NCBI GenBank assembly: GCA_964353185.1
Contig: CAYGUV010000001.1
Coordinates: 124,001-188,000 of the forward strand
Direction: 5' to 3'
Length of the DNA stretch: 64,000 nt
From: GCA-2708415 sp964353185
GTDB lineage: Bacteria > Pseudomonadota > Alphaproteobacteria > Micavibrionales > Micavibrionaceae
Shown here: positions 16,568 through 25,916 of the stretch, in pieces
Numbering within the stretch: the stretch's first letter is position 1
How the letters are laid out: each line of letters opens with the position of its first letter
Program-made: the position numbers and the translations under genes
Notes under the pieces: model-generated
The model's database searches: none
Seen by the model: the letters and a program-made list of their open reading frames with translations, nothing else
Told to the model about the DNA's origin: nothing

Positions 16568-18279
16568 TGATTTCAAAGAAAATATTCATTAAAAATAAAA
16601 AACAACAATCTCTAGATAAGACAAGAGGGCGTTTGATGTTGTTGAGCGCATGTTTTTTTATACTGTACAGTATTGTTGCTGCGCGCGTTTTTGATTTAAC
16701 AATTTTACAAGGTAAAGTTAGTGGTGGTGAAGAAAGTTACTTCGTAGAGGCCAGTAAGGGGTTGCTATCAAAAGTTCGTGCAGATGTAGTAGATAGAAAT
16801 GGCGTTATCTTAGCAAGATCATTAAGTATGCCATCTTTATATGCGGATCCTAAGTTAATCGCAGAGCCAGAGAAGGCGGCTAAGGAAATTGTAGAAATTT
16901 TTCCAACGCTTACCTACGGCTCTATTTTAAAGAAGTTACAAGAAAACAATAGATTTACTTGGATAAAAAGAAATATTGAGCCAGCAGATCAAGCAAAGAT
17001 TAATAATTTAGGACGCCCCGGCTTGTCGTTTAAACAAGAGACAAAGCGTATTTATCCTCAAGAAGCTTTAATGTCCCATATTGTGGGCGTATCAGGTGTT
17101 GATGGGCAAGGATTATCAGGCGTGGAGCGTAGCTTCAATCAGTTGTTAACGGATCAAAATAAAAAAGTAGAAATTAGTTTAGATGTTCGTATTCAACATA
17201 TTTTAAAAAGGGAAATGAGTAAGACCATAAAGCTTCATGAAGCAAAAGGTGGAGCTGGTGTAGTTATGGATGTTAATACAGGTGAAATTTTAGCAATTAC
17301 ATCTTTGCCAGATTTTAATCCTTACCAGTATAATAAAGAAAAAAATGATAACTTGTTTAATAAAGCGACATTAGGCGTTTACGAAATGGGCTCTACATTT
17401 AAAATTTTATCTATTGCTGCAATGATAGAAAAAGATAAAAATAATTTCTTGAAAAAGTATGATGCCACTAAACCTATTAAAATCGGTCGTTTTCAAATCC
17501 GTGATTATCATCCAGAAAAACGCTCTTTAAGCTTGCCAGAAGTTTTCGTTCATTCTTCGAATATTGGCACTGCTCTTATGGCGCAAGAAATGGGTTCAGA
17601 CTATCTAAGAAAATTTTATGAAAAAATTGGCCTTTTAAATATGCCAAGTTTTGAGATTAGCGAGATTGGTCAACCGATGGTTCCTTCTAGCTGGAGTAAT
17701 GTTCATAACATGACGGCTTCTTATGGTCACGGTATCGCAGTATCGCCTCTACAATTAGTTAAGGCATCGGCTTCAATTGTAAATGGTGGGTATGTTGTAG
17801 AGCCAACTTTAATAAAAAACCATTTAACAGTAGGGCATAAGAATACAGTTGTTTCACCTGAAACATCACACAGAATGCGTCAATTATTAAGGTTGAATGT
17901 GTCTCATGGCACAGGATCAAAGGCTGATGTCAAAGGTTATTTAGTTGGCGGCAAGACAGGGACAGCGGAAAAGCCTGGTAAGTCAGGTGGTTATGATAGA
18001 AAGCGTTTAATTTCATCTTTCCTTGCGTTTTTCCCAATGGACGAGCCGAAATATGCTGTCTTCGTCATGATCGATGAGCCTAAGGGAATTAAACAAACAT
18101 ATGGGTATGCAACAGGTGGATGGGTTGGTGCGCCAACCGTATCTCGCGTCATCGCATCTATGACGAGTGTATTGGGTATGAAGCCACGTGAAAATAACCG
18201 ACAGTTTGGTGATGATTTATTAAAATACGTAAAAACAGAAGAACAAATAAAGAAGGAGCGTCAAATTGCAGCTCATTAA
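16567..18279 (+). CDS. ftsI: septal peptidoglycan transpeptidase FtsI (PBP3)
   Basis: 570 residues. An N-terminal membrane anchor (residues 22-42) is followed by the PBP dimerisation domain (ADVVDRNGVILARS) and the transpeptidase domain. The active-site motifs are Ser276-x-x-Lys (MGSTFK), SSN (VHSSNIG) and KTG starting at Lys463 (GGKTGTAEK). It cross-links septal peptidoglycan together with the glycosyltransferase FtsW, encoded downstream. The start overlaps the ftsL stop by one base, and the 3' end overlaps murE by 14 bases. Confidence 0.97.
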   Translation: MISKKIFIKNKKQQSLDKTRGRLMLLSACFFILYSIVAARVFDLTILQGKVSGGEESYFVEASKGLLSKVRADVVDRNGVILARSLSMPSLYADPKLIAEPEKAAKEIVEIFPTLTYGSILKKLQENNRFTWIKRNIEPADQAKINNLGRPGLSFKQETKRIYPQEALMSHIVGVSGVDGQGLSGVERSFNQLLTDQNKKVEISLDVRIQHILKREMSKTIKLHEAKGGAGVVMDVNTGEILAITSLPDFNPYQYNKEKNDNLFNKATLGVYEMGSTFKILSIAAMIEKDKNNFLKKYDATKPIKIGRFQIRDYHPEKRSLSLPEVFVHSSNIGTALMAQEMGSDYLRKFYEKIGLLNMPSFEISEIGQPMVPSSWSNVHNMTASYGHGIAVSPLQLVKASASIVNGGYVVEPTLIKNHLTVGHKNTVVSPETSHRMRQLLRLNVSHGTGSKADVKGYLVGGKTGTAEKPGKSGGYDRKRLISSFLAFFPMDEPKYAVFVMIDEPKGIKQTYGYATGGWVGAPTVSRVIASMTSVLGMKPRENNRQFGDDLLKYVKTEEQIKKERQIAAH

Positions 18280-19702
18280 TTTTTTAAAAATGGAACAGTT
18301 ACCAATTGATGGTATTACGTCAGATAGTCGTCAGGCTAGGAAGGGTTATCTTTTTGCTGCGTTACCGGGTAGCAAGTCAAATGGATCTGAGTTTATTGAA
18401 GACGCTATCTTACATGGTTCAAATTATATTTTGGCGGATAAAAGCTATAAATTGCCTGAAGAATATAAGGATCAGGTAATTTTAATTACGTCAAAAAATA
18501 CAAGACAAGATTTTGCTAAAATAGCGGCCAAATTTTATGCGCAACAGCCAGATAACATTGTGGCTATTACAGGAACCAGTGGTAAAACATCTACCGCATC
18601 TTTTGTTCAGCAGCTATGGCATCTTTCAGGTATAGAAAATTGTGCTTCACTAGGTACGTTAGGTATTCGAGGCCCTAAAATGCGTATTGCAGGAAAGCTT
18701 ACTACCCCTGATACGCAATCACTTCATGCAGCGTTGGCTGATTTGTCAGCGGTGGGGATAGATTATTTGGCGATGGAAGCGTCCAGCCATGGAATTGATC
18801 AATACCGGTTGGATGGTGTTAAAATACAAGCATCTGCCTTTACTAATTTATCACGAGATCATCTGGATTATCATTCGGATATGGATGAATATTTTCTTGC
18901 CAAAGCGCGGCTATTTTCTGAAGTGATGGAGAAGAATGGACGGGCGGTCTTAAACGTTGATGATGAATATTTTTCCAAGTTAGAAAAGATATGTTTAGAC
19001 GTTGGGCATAGTGTTTTTTCATTTGGATATCAAGGAAAAGATTTAAAATTAATTCAACGTGATGCGATGCCTTCAGGTCAGCGTATAGTTTTTGAAGTTA
19101 AAAGTAATAAGTATGAAGTTGTTTTACCTTTAGTTGGTGGCTTTCAGGTTATGAATGCTTTATGTGCTTTTTCACTAGTTATGCCGTTTGTAAAAAATCT
19201 AAATAATCTCGTCAATAATCTTTCGAAGTTAAGGGGGGTGCCTGGACGTCTACAATTAATAAACGGTCATCCAAAAGGGGCAGTTTATGTTGATTATGCC
19301 CATAAGCCTGCGGCGTTGGAGACGATTTTAGAAACACTGCGCGAACATACAGAAGGAAAATTAATTTGTGTTTTTGGCTGTGGCGGAAATAGAGATAAAG
19401 GCAAACGCGCATTAATGGGTGAGATTGCTGAGCGTTTGGCTGATGAGGTTATTGTAACTGATGATAATCCACGTCATGAAAATCCAGATGACATTCGTAA
19501 AGAAATTTTATCTATGGCAGCGTCAGCTAAGGAAATGCCCGATAGACAAAAGGCAATTGAGCATTCAGTTTTAAATTTACAAAAAGGTGATGTTTTGGTT
19601 GTTGCAGGTAAGGGCCATGAAGAAGGCCAAATCATAGGGGATAAAATATATCCATTTAATGATGCAGAAGTTATTCAAAAATCTATTCAGGGGATGAAAT
19701 AA
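18266..19702 (+). CDS. murE: UDP-MurNAc-L-Ala-D-Glu:meso-diaminopimelate ligase
   Basis: 478 residues. The ATP-binding P-loop GTSGKTSTASF, the MEASSHGIDQYRL block and the DDNPRHENP motif are present; DNPR is the marker of the meso-diaminopimelate-adding enzyme. The start is a TTG at 18266, chosen because AGAAGGAG at 18251-18258 lies seven bases upstream and the reading ITSDSRQARKGYLF follows at the family's usual distance. An internal ATG at 18290 lacks such a site. It works in the cytoplasm after MurD and before MurF. Confidence 0.96.
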   Translation: MQLINFLKMEQLPIDGITSDSRQARKGYLFAALPGSKSNGSEFIEDAILHGSNYILADKSYKLPEEYKDQVILITSKNTRQDFAKIAAKFYAQQPDNIVAITGTSGKTSTASFVQQLWHLSGIENCASLGTLGIRGPKMRIAGKLTTPDTQSLHAALADLSAVGIDYLAMEASSHGIDQYRLDGVKIQASAFTNLSRDHLDYHSDMDEYFLAKARLFSEVMEKNGRAVLNVDDEYFSKLEKICLDVGHSVFSFGYQGKDLKLIQRDAMPSGQRIVFEVKSNKYEVVLPLVGGFQVMNALCAFSLVMPFVKNLNNLVNNLSKLRGVPGRLQLINGHPKGAVYVDYAHKPAALETILETLREHTEGKLICVFGCGGNRDKGKRALMGEIAERLADEVIVTDDNPRHENPDDIRKEILSMAASAKEMPDRQKAIEHSVLNLQKGDVLVVAGKGHEEGQIIGDKIYPFNDAEVIQKSIQGMK

Positions 19703-19704
19703 TC

Positions 19705-21141
19705 GTGGTTAAATCAAATATAATTTGGACAGCAAAAGAAGCCACAAAAGCATTGGGCTTAGAGGTTAAAAATGATTGGAATGCCACAGGTGTTTCTATT
19801 GATAGCCGTACTGTTGAAAAGGGTGATTTGTTTATTGCCTTACTAGGTGATGTTGGTGACGGTCATGACTATGTTGCCCAAGCATTAAAAAAAGGTGCTG
19901 TTGCGGCAATTGTTTCACGTTCTATTGATGAGGTGGAGAGCGATAAGCTGCTAGTTGTTGCTGATACGTTGAAGGCGCTACAGTCATTAGCAAGGGCGGC
20001 GCGTGCTAGAACAGGCGCAAAGATTTTTGCAATTACGGGCAGTGTTGGTAAGACGGGAACAAAAGAATTATTACAGGCCGCGTTATCTGTTTATGGTCAA
20101 ACTCATGCGAGTGTAAAAAGTTATAATAATCATTGGGGTGTTCCACTTAGCTTGGCACGAATGCATGCGGGTACAGACTTTGGTGTATTTGAAATAGGGA
20201 TGAACCACTTAGGTGAGATTACTCCTTTGAGCAAAATGGTAAAGCCAGATATTTCGATTGTTACAACGATTGCGTCAGTTCATATTGAAAATTTTGAAAA
20301 TGGTATTGATGGTGTTGTTGTAGCAAAATCAGAAATATTTGATGGAATGGAAAGTGGCGCTATTGCGCTTTTAAATAATGATCATGACTATTATGATCAA
20401 TTAAAGAAAAATGCCAATAAACGTGGTTTAAAAGTTTTTAGTTTTGGTGATAATAATAATGCTGATACAAAATTAATTAAAATTTTAGAAGCGGCTAATG
20501 GATCCCGTGTGGAAGCAGATGTGATTGGTAAAAAATATAAATATTCATTACAGATTGCAGGTCGTCATATTGCTGTAAATAGCTTATCAATATTGAGTGT
20601 AATAAAAGTTTTAGGACTGCCTTTAGAAAAAGCTTTAAATGTTTTGAGCCGTCAAGAGCCTGTTGTCGGGAGAGGTAAACGAGAAATTCTAGATATTGGT
20701 GTAAAAGATAATCCTATTACGTTAATAGATGAAAGTTATAACGCATCACCAACTGCAATGCAGGCAGCTTTTAAAGTTTTAGCATTAATTGACCCTGGGC
20801 GAGGAGGCCGCCGTATTGCTGTTTTGGGTGATATGTTAGAATTAGGCAAAGATAGTGAATCGATGCATGCGGATTTAGCATTACCGTTAAAGGCGGCTAA
20901 CGTTGATTTAGTATACACTTGTGGTCAAAAAATGAAAAAATTATATGATAACTTACCTGCTAATCAAAGAGGGGCGCATAAAGACAATAGCCGAGAATTG
21001 GCACAAATTGTACCTGATGTTTTAATGCCAGGCGACGTTGTGATGGTAAAAGGATCTTTAGGGAGTAAAATGAGTCTGGTTGTTGAAGCGCTGCGCGCTT
21101 TACCATTAAAGTTTAAAAAAGCAACAGAAGGACAGATTTAA
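19705..21141 (+). CDS. murF: UDP-MurNAc-tripeptide:D-Ala-D-Ala ligase
   Basis: 478 residues from a GTG two bases after the murE stop, with GGGGATG upstream. N-terminal domain: SIDSRTVEKGDLFIAL. ATP site: GSVGKTGTKELL. Central domain: YNNHWGVPLSLARM and FEIGMNHLGEI. C-terminal domain: DESYNASPTAMQAAF and VLGDMLELG. It adds the D-Ala-D-Ala made by Ddl (encoded downstream) to complete UDP-MurNAc-pentapeptide. Confidence 0.97.
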   Translation: MVKSNIIWTAKEATKALGLEVKNDWNATGVSIDSRTVEKGDLFIALLGDVGDGHDYVAQALKKGAVAAIVSRSIDEVESDKLLVVADTLKALQSLARAARARTGAKIFAITGSVGKTGTKELLQAALSVYGQTHASVKSYNNHWGVPLSLARMHAGTDFGVFEIGMNHLGEITPLSKMVKPDISIVTTIASVHIENFENGIDGVVVAKSEIFDGMESGAIALLNNDHDYYDQLKKNANKRGLKVFSFGDNNNADTKLIKILEAANGSRVEADVIGKKYKYSLQIAGRHIAVNSLSILSVIKVLGLPLEKALNVLSRQEPVVGRGKREILDIGVKDNPITLIDESYNASPTAMQAAFKVLALIDPGRGGRRIAVLGDMLELGKDSESMHADLALPLKAANVDLVYTCGQKMKKLYDNLPANQRGAHKDNSRELAQIVPDVLMPGDVVMVKGSLGSKMSLVVEALRALPLKFKKATEGQI

Positions 21142-21144
21142 AAT

Positions 21145-22230
21145 ATGTTGTATCATATACTATACCCATTAGCAGATAGCTTTGGAATATTTAATCTATT
21201 TCAATATATTACATTTCGCACAGGTGCGGCGATTATAACTTCGTTGATTATTAGTTTTTCAATAGGCCCTTCTTTTATTAACTGGCTTAAGAAAAAACAA
21301 AAAGAAGGACAACCAATCAGACAAGACGGCCCTGAAACTCACTTTGCCAAGGCTGGTACGCCCACAATGGGCGGCTTAATGATTTTAATATCTGCGGGTG
21401 TTTCAATCATACTTTGGTCAGATTTGTATAATCCATATGTTTGGATTGTAAGTGGGGTTATATTTTTCTTCGGAGCGATCGGATTGGCAGATGACTATGC
21501 AAAGTTAACATCGAGATCTCATAATGGTATTTCTGGGAAATTAAGGCTCTTATTAGAGTTCTTTGTCGCCTTTGTTGCCGTCGCTGCCTATTTAAACTTT
21601 ATGGAGATTGAGTCAGCAACAGGTTTATATATTCCTTTTTTTAAAGAGTTGATTGTTCCATTAGGAATATTCTTTATTCCCTTTGCAATGTTAGTTATTG
21701 TTGGATCATCTAACGCTGTTAATTTAACTGATGGTTTAGATGGTTTGGCGATTGTGCCAATTATGATTGCGGCGGCATGTTTTGGTTTGATTGCTTATCT
21801 TGCTGGTAATGTAATTTTTTCAGATTATTTAGGTATACAATTTGTTCCTGGTACTGGAGAATTAGCCATACTTTGTGGTGCGCTTATCGGCGCAGGATTA
21901 GGGTTTTTATGGTTTAATGCCCCACCGGCTAAAGTTTTTATGGGGGATACTGGGTCGTTATCGATGGGGGCTGCACTAGGAACAATAGCTGTTATTGTTA
22001 AACATGAGTTAGTGTTAGCCATTATCGGTGGATTATTTGTTTTTGAAACCTTATCAGTCGTTATACAGGTTGCGTCTTTTAAATTAACTGGGAAGCGGGT
22101 ATTTAGAATGGCACCTATCCATCACCATTTTGAAAAAAAAGGCTGGTCTGAACCAACAGTTGTTATTAGATTTTGGATTATTGCGTTTGTATTAGCGTTG
22201 GTTGGGCTTTCTACTTTGAAGTTACGATAA
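21145..22230 (+). CDS. mraY: phospho-N-acetylmuramoyl-pentapeptide transferase
   Basis: 361 residues with about ten membrane helices. Signature loops are QPIRQDGPETHFAKAGTPTMGG, the aspartate pair GLADDYAK, NLTDGLDGLA, VFMGDTGSLSMG and the HHHFEKKGWSEP loop. It transfers phospho-MurNAc-pentapeptide to undecaprenyl phosphate, forming lipid I at the cytoplasmic face. murD follows immediately, with no bases between stop and ATG. Confidence 0.98.
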   Translation: MLYHILYPLADSFGIFNLFQYITFRTGAAIITSLIISFSIGPSFINWLKKKQKEGQPIRQDGPETHFAKAGTPTMGGLMILISAGVSIILWSDLYNPYVWIVSGVIFFFGAIGLADDYAKLTSRSHNGISGKLRLLLEFFVAFVAVAAYLNFMEIESATGLYIPFFKELIVPLGIFFIPFAMLVIVGSSNAVNLTDGLDGLAIVPIMIAAACFGLIAYLAGNVIFSDYLGIQFVPGTGELAILCGALIGAGLGFLWFNAPPAKVFMGDTGSLSMGAALGTIAVIVKHELVLAIIGGLFVFETLSVVIQVASFKLTGKRVFRMAPIHHHFEKKGWSEPTVVIRFWIIAFVLALVGLSTLKLR

Positions 22231-23607
22231 ATGTTAAATTGGGATAATTTTAAAAAAAATTTACAACATGGCAGTATAGCTGTTTTTGGTTTAGGGAAAT
22301 CTGGTCTTTCCACAGTTAAAGCATGCGTTGAAAACGATATTAAAGTTTCTGCTTGGGATGATAATATAGATCAAAGAAAAATAGCTCAAAATTTAGGTGC
22401 TCAAGAATTAGATTTGACTAATGCTGATTTGACTTTATTTGACTATTTAATTCTAGCGCCTGGTATTCATTATACGTTTGAACCACACCCAGTTGTTATA
22501 CAGGCGCAAAAGAATAATTTAAAAATTATTGGTGATGTTGAGTTATTACATACGATTGGAATCCCTTGCAAAACAATAGGTATTACAGGAACTAATGGTA
22601 AGTCCACAACAACAGCTTTGATAACCCATATTTTAAATCAAAATAATAAAAAGGCCAAAATGGCTGGAAACATAGGAATACCCGTTTTTGATATAGATTT
22701 TGAACGTGATATTGATTTTTTAATTTTAGAATTATCTTCTTATCAATTAGACCTATGCCCAACTTTTACTCCTAATTATTCCATGCTTTTAAATATTACA
22801 TCTGATCATTTAGACCGTCATGGAAGCATGGAAGCTTACGTGCAGAGCAAAGCTAAAATTCTAGATGGAGAAGGATTTTCTGTTGTAGATATTGATGATG
22901 ATTTCACACAAGTTTTATTTGATAAAAACTTTCTGAACGGGAAAAGAAGATGTGTTCCTGTTTCGGTCAGGCAAGAAATTCCGGAAGGATATTTTGTTAG
23001 AAGATCAACCTTGTTTCATAATACCTGTGGGGAGAGTAAGGAAATAGGATCTTTAAAAGAATTAAATACTTTGAAGGGCATACACAACCATCAAAATATT
23101 TTATGTTCTTACGTTGTTGCCATTGAGATTGGCTTAAACAGTGATGCAATTTTAAGCTCGCTCACTAGTTTTTCAGGCTTGCCGCATCGCCAATATTTGG
23201 TAAAGAAGGAAGATAACATTGTTTTTATTAATGATAGCAAGGCAACAAATGCAGAAGCAACGGCAAAAGCGTTATCATCATATAAAGATATTTTCTGGAT
23301 TGTTGGCGGTAAACCTAAAAAAAATGGTTTGCAAGGTTTGGAGATATTTAAAGACAACGTTATAAAAACATATCTAATAGGTGAAGCTACAGAAGAATTT
23401 TCAGTATGGTTAGAAACGCATGGTTACCTCTATGAAAAATGTAATGATTTAAAAACTGCAACACTAAAATCTTATCATGAGGCACGTCATTTTGACGCAG
23501 ATGCTGTTATCTTGTTATCGCCTGCGTGCGCGTCTTGGGACCAGTTTTCTTCCTTTGAAGAACGCGGAGATCACTTTACAAAAATTATTCAGGATATAAC
23601 AAATTAG
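22231..23607 (+). CDS. murD: UDP-MurNAc-L-alanine:D-glutamate ligase
   Basis: 458 residues. The N-terminal UDP-binding domain has VFGLGKSGLS, the ATP site is GITGTNGKSTTTALI, and LELSSYQLD, NITSDHLDRHGS and FINDSKATNAEA follow the Mur-ligase pattern. The C-terminal LLSPACASWDQFSSFEERGDHF is diagnostic of MurD. Its start codon abuts the mraY stop, so translation is probably coupled. It acts between MurC and MurE. Confidence 0.97.
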   Translation: MLNWDNFKKNLQHGSIAVFGLGKSGLSTVKACVENDIKVSAWDDNIDQRKIAQNLGAQELDLTNADLTLFDYLILAPGIHYTFEPHPVVIQAQKNNLKIIGDVELLHTIGIPCKTIGITGTNGKSTTTALITHILNQNNKKAKMAGNIGIPVFDIDFERDIDFLILELSSYQLDLCPTFTPNYSMLLNITSDHLDRHGSMEAYVQSKAKILDGEGFSVVDIDDDFTQVLFDKNFLNGKRRCVPVSVRQEIPEGYFVRRSTLFHNTCGESKEIGSLKELNTLKGIHNHQNILCSYVVAIEIGLNSDAILSSLTSFSGLPHRQYLVKKEDNIVFINDSKATNAEATAKALSSYKDIFWIVGGKPKKNGLQGLEIFKDNVIKTYLIGEATEEFSVWLETHGYLYEKCNDLKTATLKSYHEARHFDADAVILLSPACASWDQFSSFEERGDHFTKIIQDITN

Positions 23608-23608
23608 T

Positions 23609-24736
23609 ATGAGTTTCTTATCGCGAGCAGATACGTCTATTTTAGCACAATGGTGGTGGACGATTGATCGTAAGTTATTACTGTTAATTCTAATCACAAT
23701 GGTATTTGGCATTGTTTTAGTGACGACGGCTAGCCCGCCTGTCGCAACAAGGATTGGCTTGAATGAATTTCACTTTGTAATACGGCACGTTATTCTTTTG
23801 GTTCCGTCATTATTTATTTTTTTGGGAGTTTCATTTTTAAATGGACGACAAATTTGGCGGTTATCAAGTATTGTCCTAACGTTTAGTTTTGGACTAATGA
23901 TTTATGTTATTTTATTCGGTATGGAAATTAAAGGGGCGCAAAGATGGGTCCATTTGCCGGGATTCTCATTGCAGCCAAGTGAGTTTGCAAAGCCCTCCAT
24001 TATTGTTGTTACGGCATGGTTTGCACATTTGAAAATGGAAAAAGAAAATTTTCCAGGTGTCAAAATTGTTTTGGGCCTTTATGCTTTTTTAGCTGTGTTA
24101 CTTTTATCTCAACCTGATCTAGGAATGACGGTTGTTATTACAGTTTGTCTATTAAGTATTTTATTTATTGCTGGTTTCCCTTTGCGTTATATAGCCATTA
24201 TTATTGCTATTGGGGTAGGGGCCATGATTGTTGCTTATTTAAGTTTTTCACATGTTCAAAGCCGTGTTGATCGTTTTCTAAATCCTGAGGCAGGGGATAC
24301 GTATCAAATGGATCAATCTTTAAATGCGTTTCGTGAAGGCGGCGTAATGGGCGTTGGGCCAGGGCAGGGGACTGTCAAGTTGGCATTGCCTGATGCACAT
24401 GCCGATTTTGTTTTTTCCGTAGCAGGAGAGGAGTTGGGGCTAATCCTTACACTTGTAATAGTTTTGCTTTATGTTTTGATCTTATATCGTGGATTTAACA
24501 AACTTTATGAGAATAAAAACCTATTTGTTGTGCTGGCTACAGGGGGCCTGCTAACCATGTTTGGTCTGCAAGCGTTCGTGCATATGGGCTCTGCCTTACA
24601 ACTTATACCAGCAAAGGGGATGACATTACCTTTTTTAAGCTATGGGGGGTCTTCTTTGTTGTCGATTAGCTATGCAATGGGTATGGTATTAGGATTAACT
24701 CGAAGACAAACGCGTACAGGCGTGTTAAGACGATAA
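23609..24736 (+). CDS. ftsW: septal peptidoglycan glycosyltransferase FtsW
   Basis: 375 residues, SEDS family, about ten membrane helices. Family landmarks are KGAQRWVHLPGFSLQPSEFAKP, LLSQPDLGMTVVI, the large loop with YQMDQSLNAFREGG (catalytic aspartate region in the GxGxGxxK-LPDAHADFVFSVAGEE block) and the C-terminal LPFLSYGGSSLLS. It polymerises lipid II at the septum with FtsI. The RodA paralogue lies at 45817-46947; genomic context (beside murD/murG) assigns this one to division. Confidence 0.96.
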   Translation: MSFLSRADTSILAQWWWTIDRKLLLLILITMVFGIVLVTTASPPVATRIGLNEFHFVIRHVILLVPSLFIFLGVSFLNGRQIWRLSSIVLTFSFGLMIYVILFGMEIKGAQRWVHLPGFSLQPSEFAKPSIIVVTAWFAHLKMEKENFPGVKIVLGLYAFLAVLLLSQPDLGMTVVITVCLLSILFIAGFPLRYIAIIIAIGVGAMIVAYLSFSHVQSRVDRFLNPEAGDTYQMDQSLNAFREGGVMGVGPGQGTVKLALPDAHADFVFSVAGEELGLILTLVIVLLYVLILYRGFNKLYENKNLFVVLATGGLLTMFGLQAFVHMGSALQLIPAKGMTLPFLSYGGSSLLSISYAMGMVLGLTRRQTRTGVLRR

Positions 24737-24767
24737 CATACAACTATTTGATAAGAGTGTAATTGAA

Positions 24768-25895
24768 ATGAGCCAAACAAAAAATATAGTAATTAGTGCT
24801 GGTGGAACAGGTGGTCATATGTTTCCTGCCGAAGCATTAGCTTTAGATTTAATTAATCGTGGCTATCACGTGACATTAATTACGGATAAACGGGGCGCAA
24901 AATACAAAGATTTTGCCAATGGTATTCCTGTACATGTTATTCAAGCAGCAGGATTACACTCTGGTGTGATTAGTAAAGTTAAGACTGTTCTTTCTTTGGG
25001 TATTGGCTATTTACAAGCATCAAAACTATTAAAAAAAATTAAGCCCAATGTTGTTGTTGGATTTGGTGGGTATCCCGCATTTCCTGCAGTGTATGCAGCT
25101 ACTAAAAAGAAAATTCCCACTATTATTCATGAGCAAAATGCGATTTTAGGAAGAGCGAATGCTTTTTTAGCACCAAAAGTTGACCGTATTGCGATTGCTT
25201 GGCCACAAATTGATGGTATTGAAAATGCTGATATTATGCGATCAGTTGTGACAGGAAACCCAGTGCGTCCAGATATTTCGGCGTTGTATGCAAAACCCTA
25301 CCCTAATTTAGAACAAGATGGTTTGTTGAAAATACTTGTTATGGGTGGCTCAATGGGCGCCCGTGTTTTTAGCCAGGTTTTACCGGAAATGGTAGCGATG
25401 TTGCCAGCAGCGCAACAGTCACGATTATTGATTGTACAACAGTGCCGTAAAGAAGATATTGAAGACGTACAAAAAGCGTATGTTGAAAGCAATATTCAAT
25501 TTGAATTAAAAACTTTTTTTGATGATGTCCCTTCACAGTTAGAAAAATGTCATTTGTTTATTGGACGATCAGGGGCAAGCACAGTTTCAGAAGTAGCCAC
25601 CGCAGGGCGTCCTGCTATCTTTGTTCCTTATCCTCACCATGCTGATCAACAGCAAAAACGTAATGCTAATGCAGTTTTTGATGCTGGGGGGGCATGGGTT
25701 ATGACAGAAGAAGGATTTACTGCTAACGCTTTATTAGCGCGTATTGAAACTTTTCTTCAAAACCCAGAGGCGCTATTTAATGCGGCTGAAAATGCGCGAT
25801 CTTGTGGCAAGCCTGATGCAGCAAGGAAGTTAGGTAATCTTGTTACGGCTCTTGCAAGTGGCTGGGATAAACAAAAAGACAATTCGTTACTGTAG
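24768..25895 (+). CDS. murG: UDP-GlcNAc:lipid I N-acetylglucosaminyltransferase
   Basis: 375 residues, GT-B fold. The N-terminal ISAGGTGGHMFPAEALA glycine-rich loop and GFGGYPAFPAV are MurG signatures. IIHEQNAILGRAN binds acceptor, and the C-terminal MGGSMGAR, GRSGASTVSEVATAGRPAIFVPYPHHADQQQ binds UDP-GlcNAc. It converts lipid I to lipid II at the inner face of the membrane. The gene lies 31 bases after ftsW, with a weak AAGAG upstream. Confidence 0.97.
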   Translation: MSQTKNIVISAGGTGGHMFPAEALALDLINRGYHVTLITDKRGAKYKDFANGIPVHVIQAAGLHSGVISKVKTVLSLGIGYLQASKLLKKIKPNVVVGFGGYPAFPAVYAATKKKIPTIIHEQNAILGRANAFLAPKVDRIAIAWPQIDGIENADIMRSVVTGNPVRPDISALYAKPYPNLEQDGLLKILVMGGSMGARVFSQVLPEMVAMLPAAQQSRLLIVQQCRKEDIEDVQKAYVESNIQFELKTFFDDVPSQLEKCHLFIGRSGASTVSEVATAGRPAIFVPYPHHADQQQKRNANAVFDAGGAWVMTEEGFTANALLARIETFLQNPEALFNAAENARSCGKPDAARKLGNLVTALASGWDKQKDNSLL

Positions 25896-25916
25896 TATTT
25901 AATAGGAGTTATAATC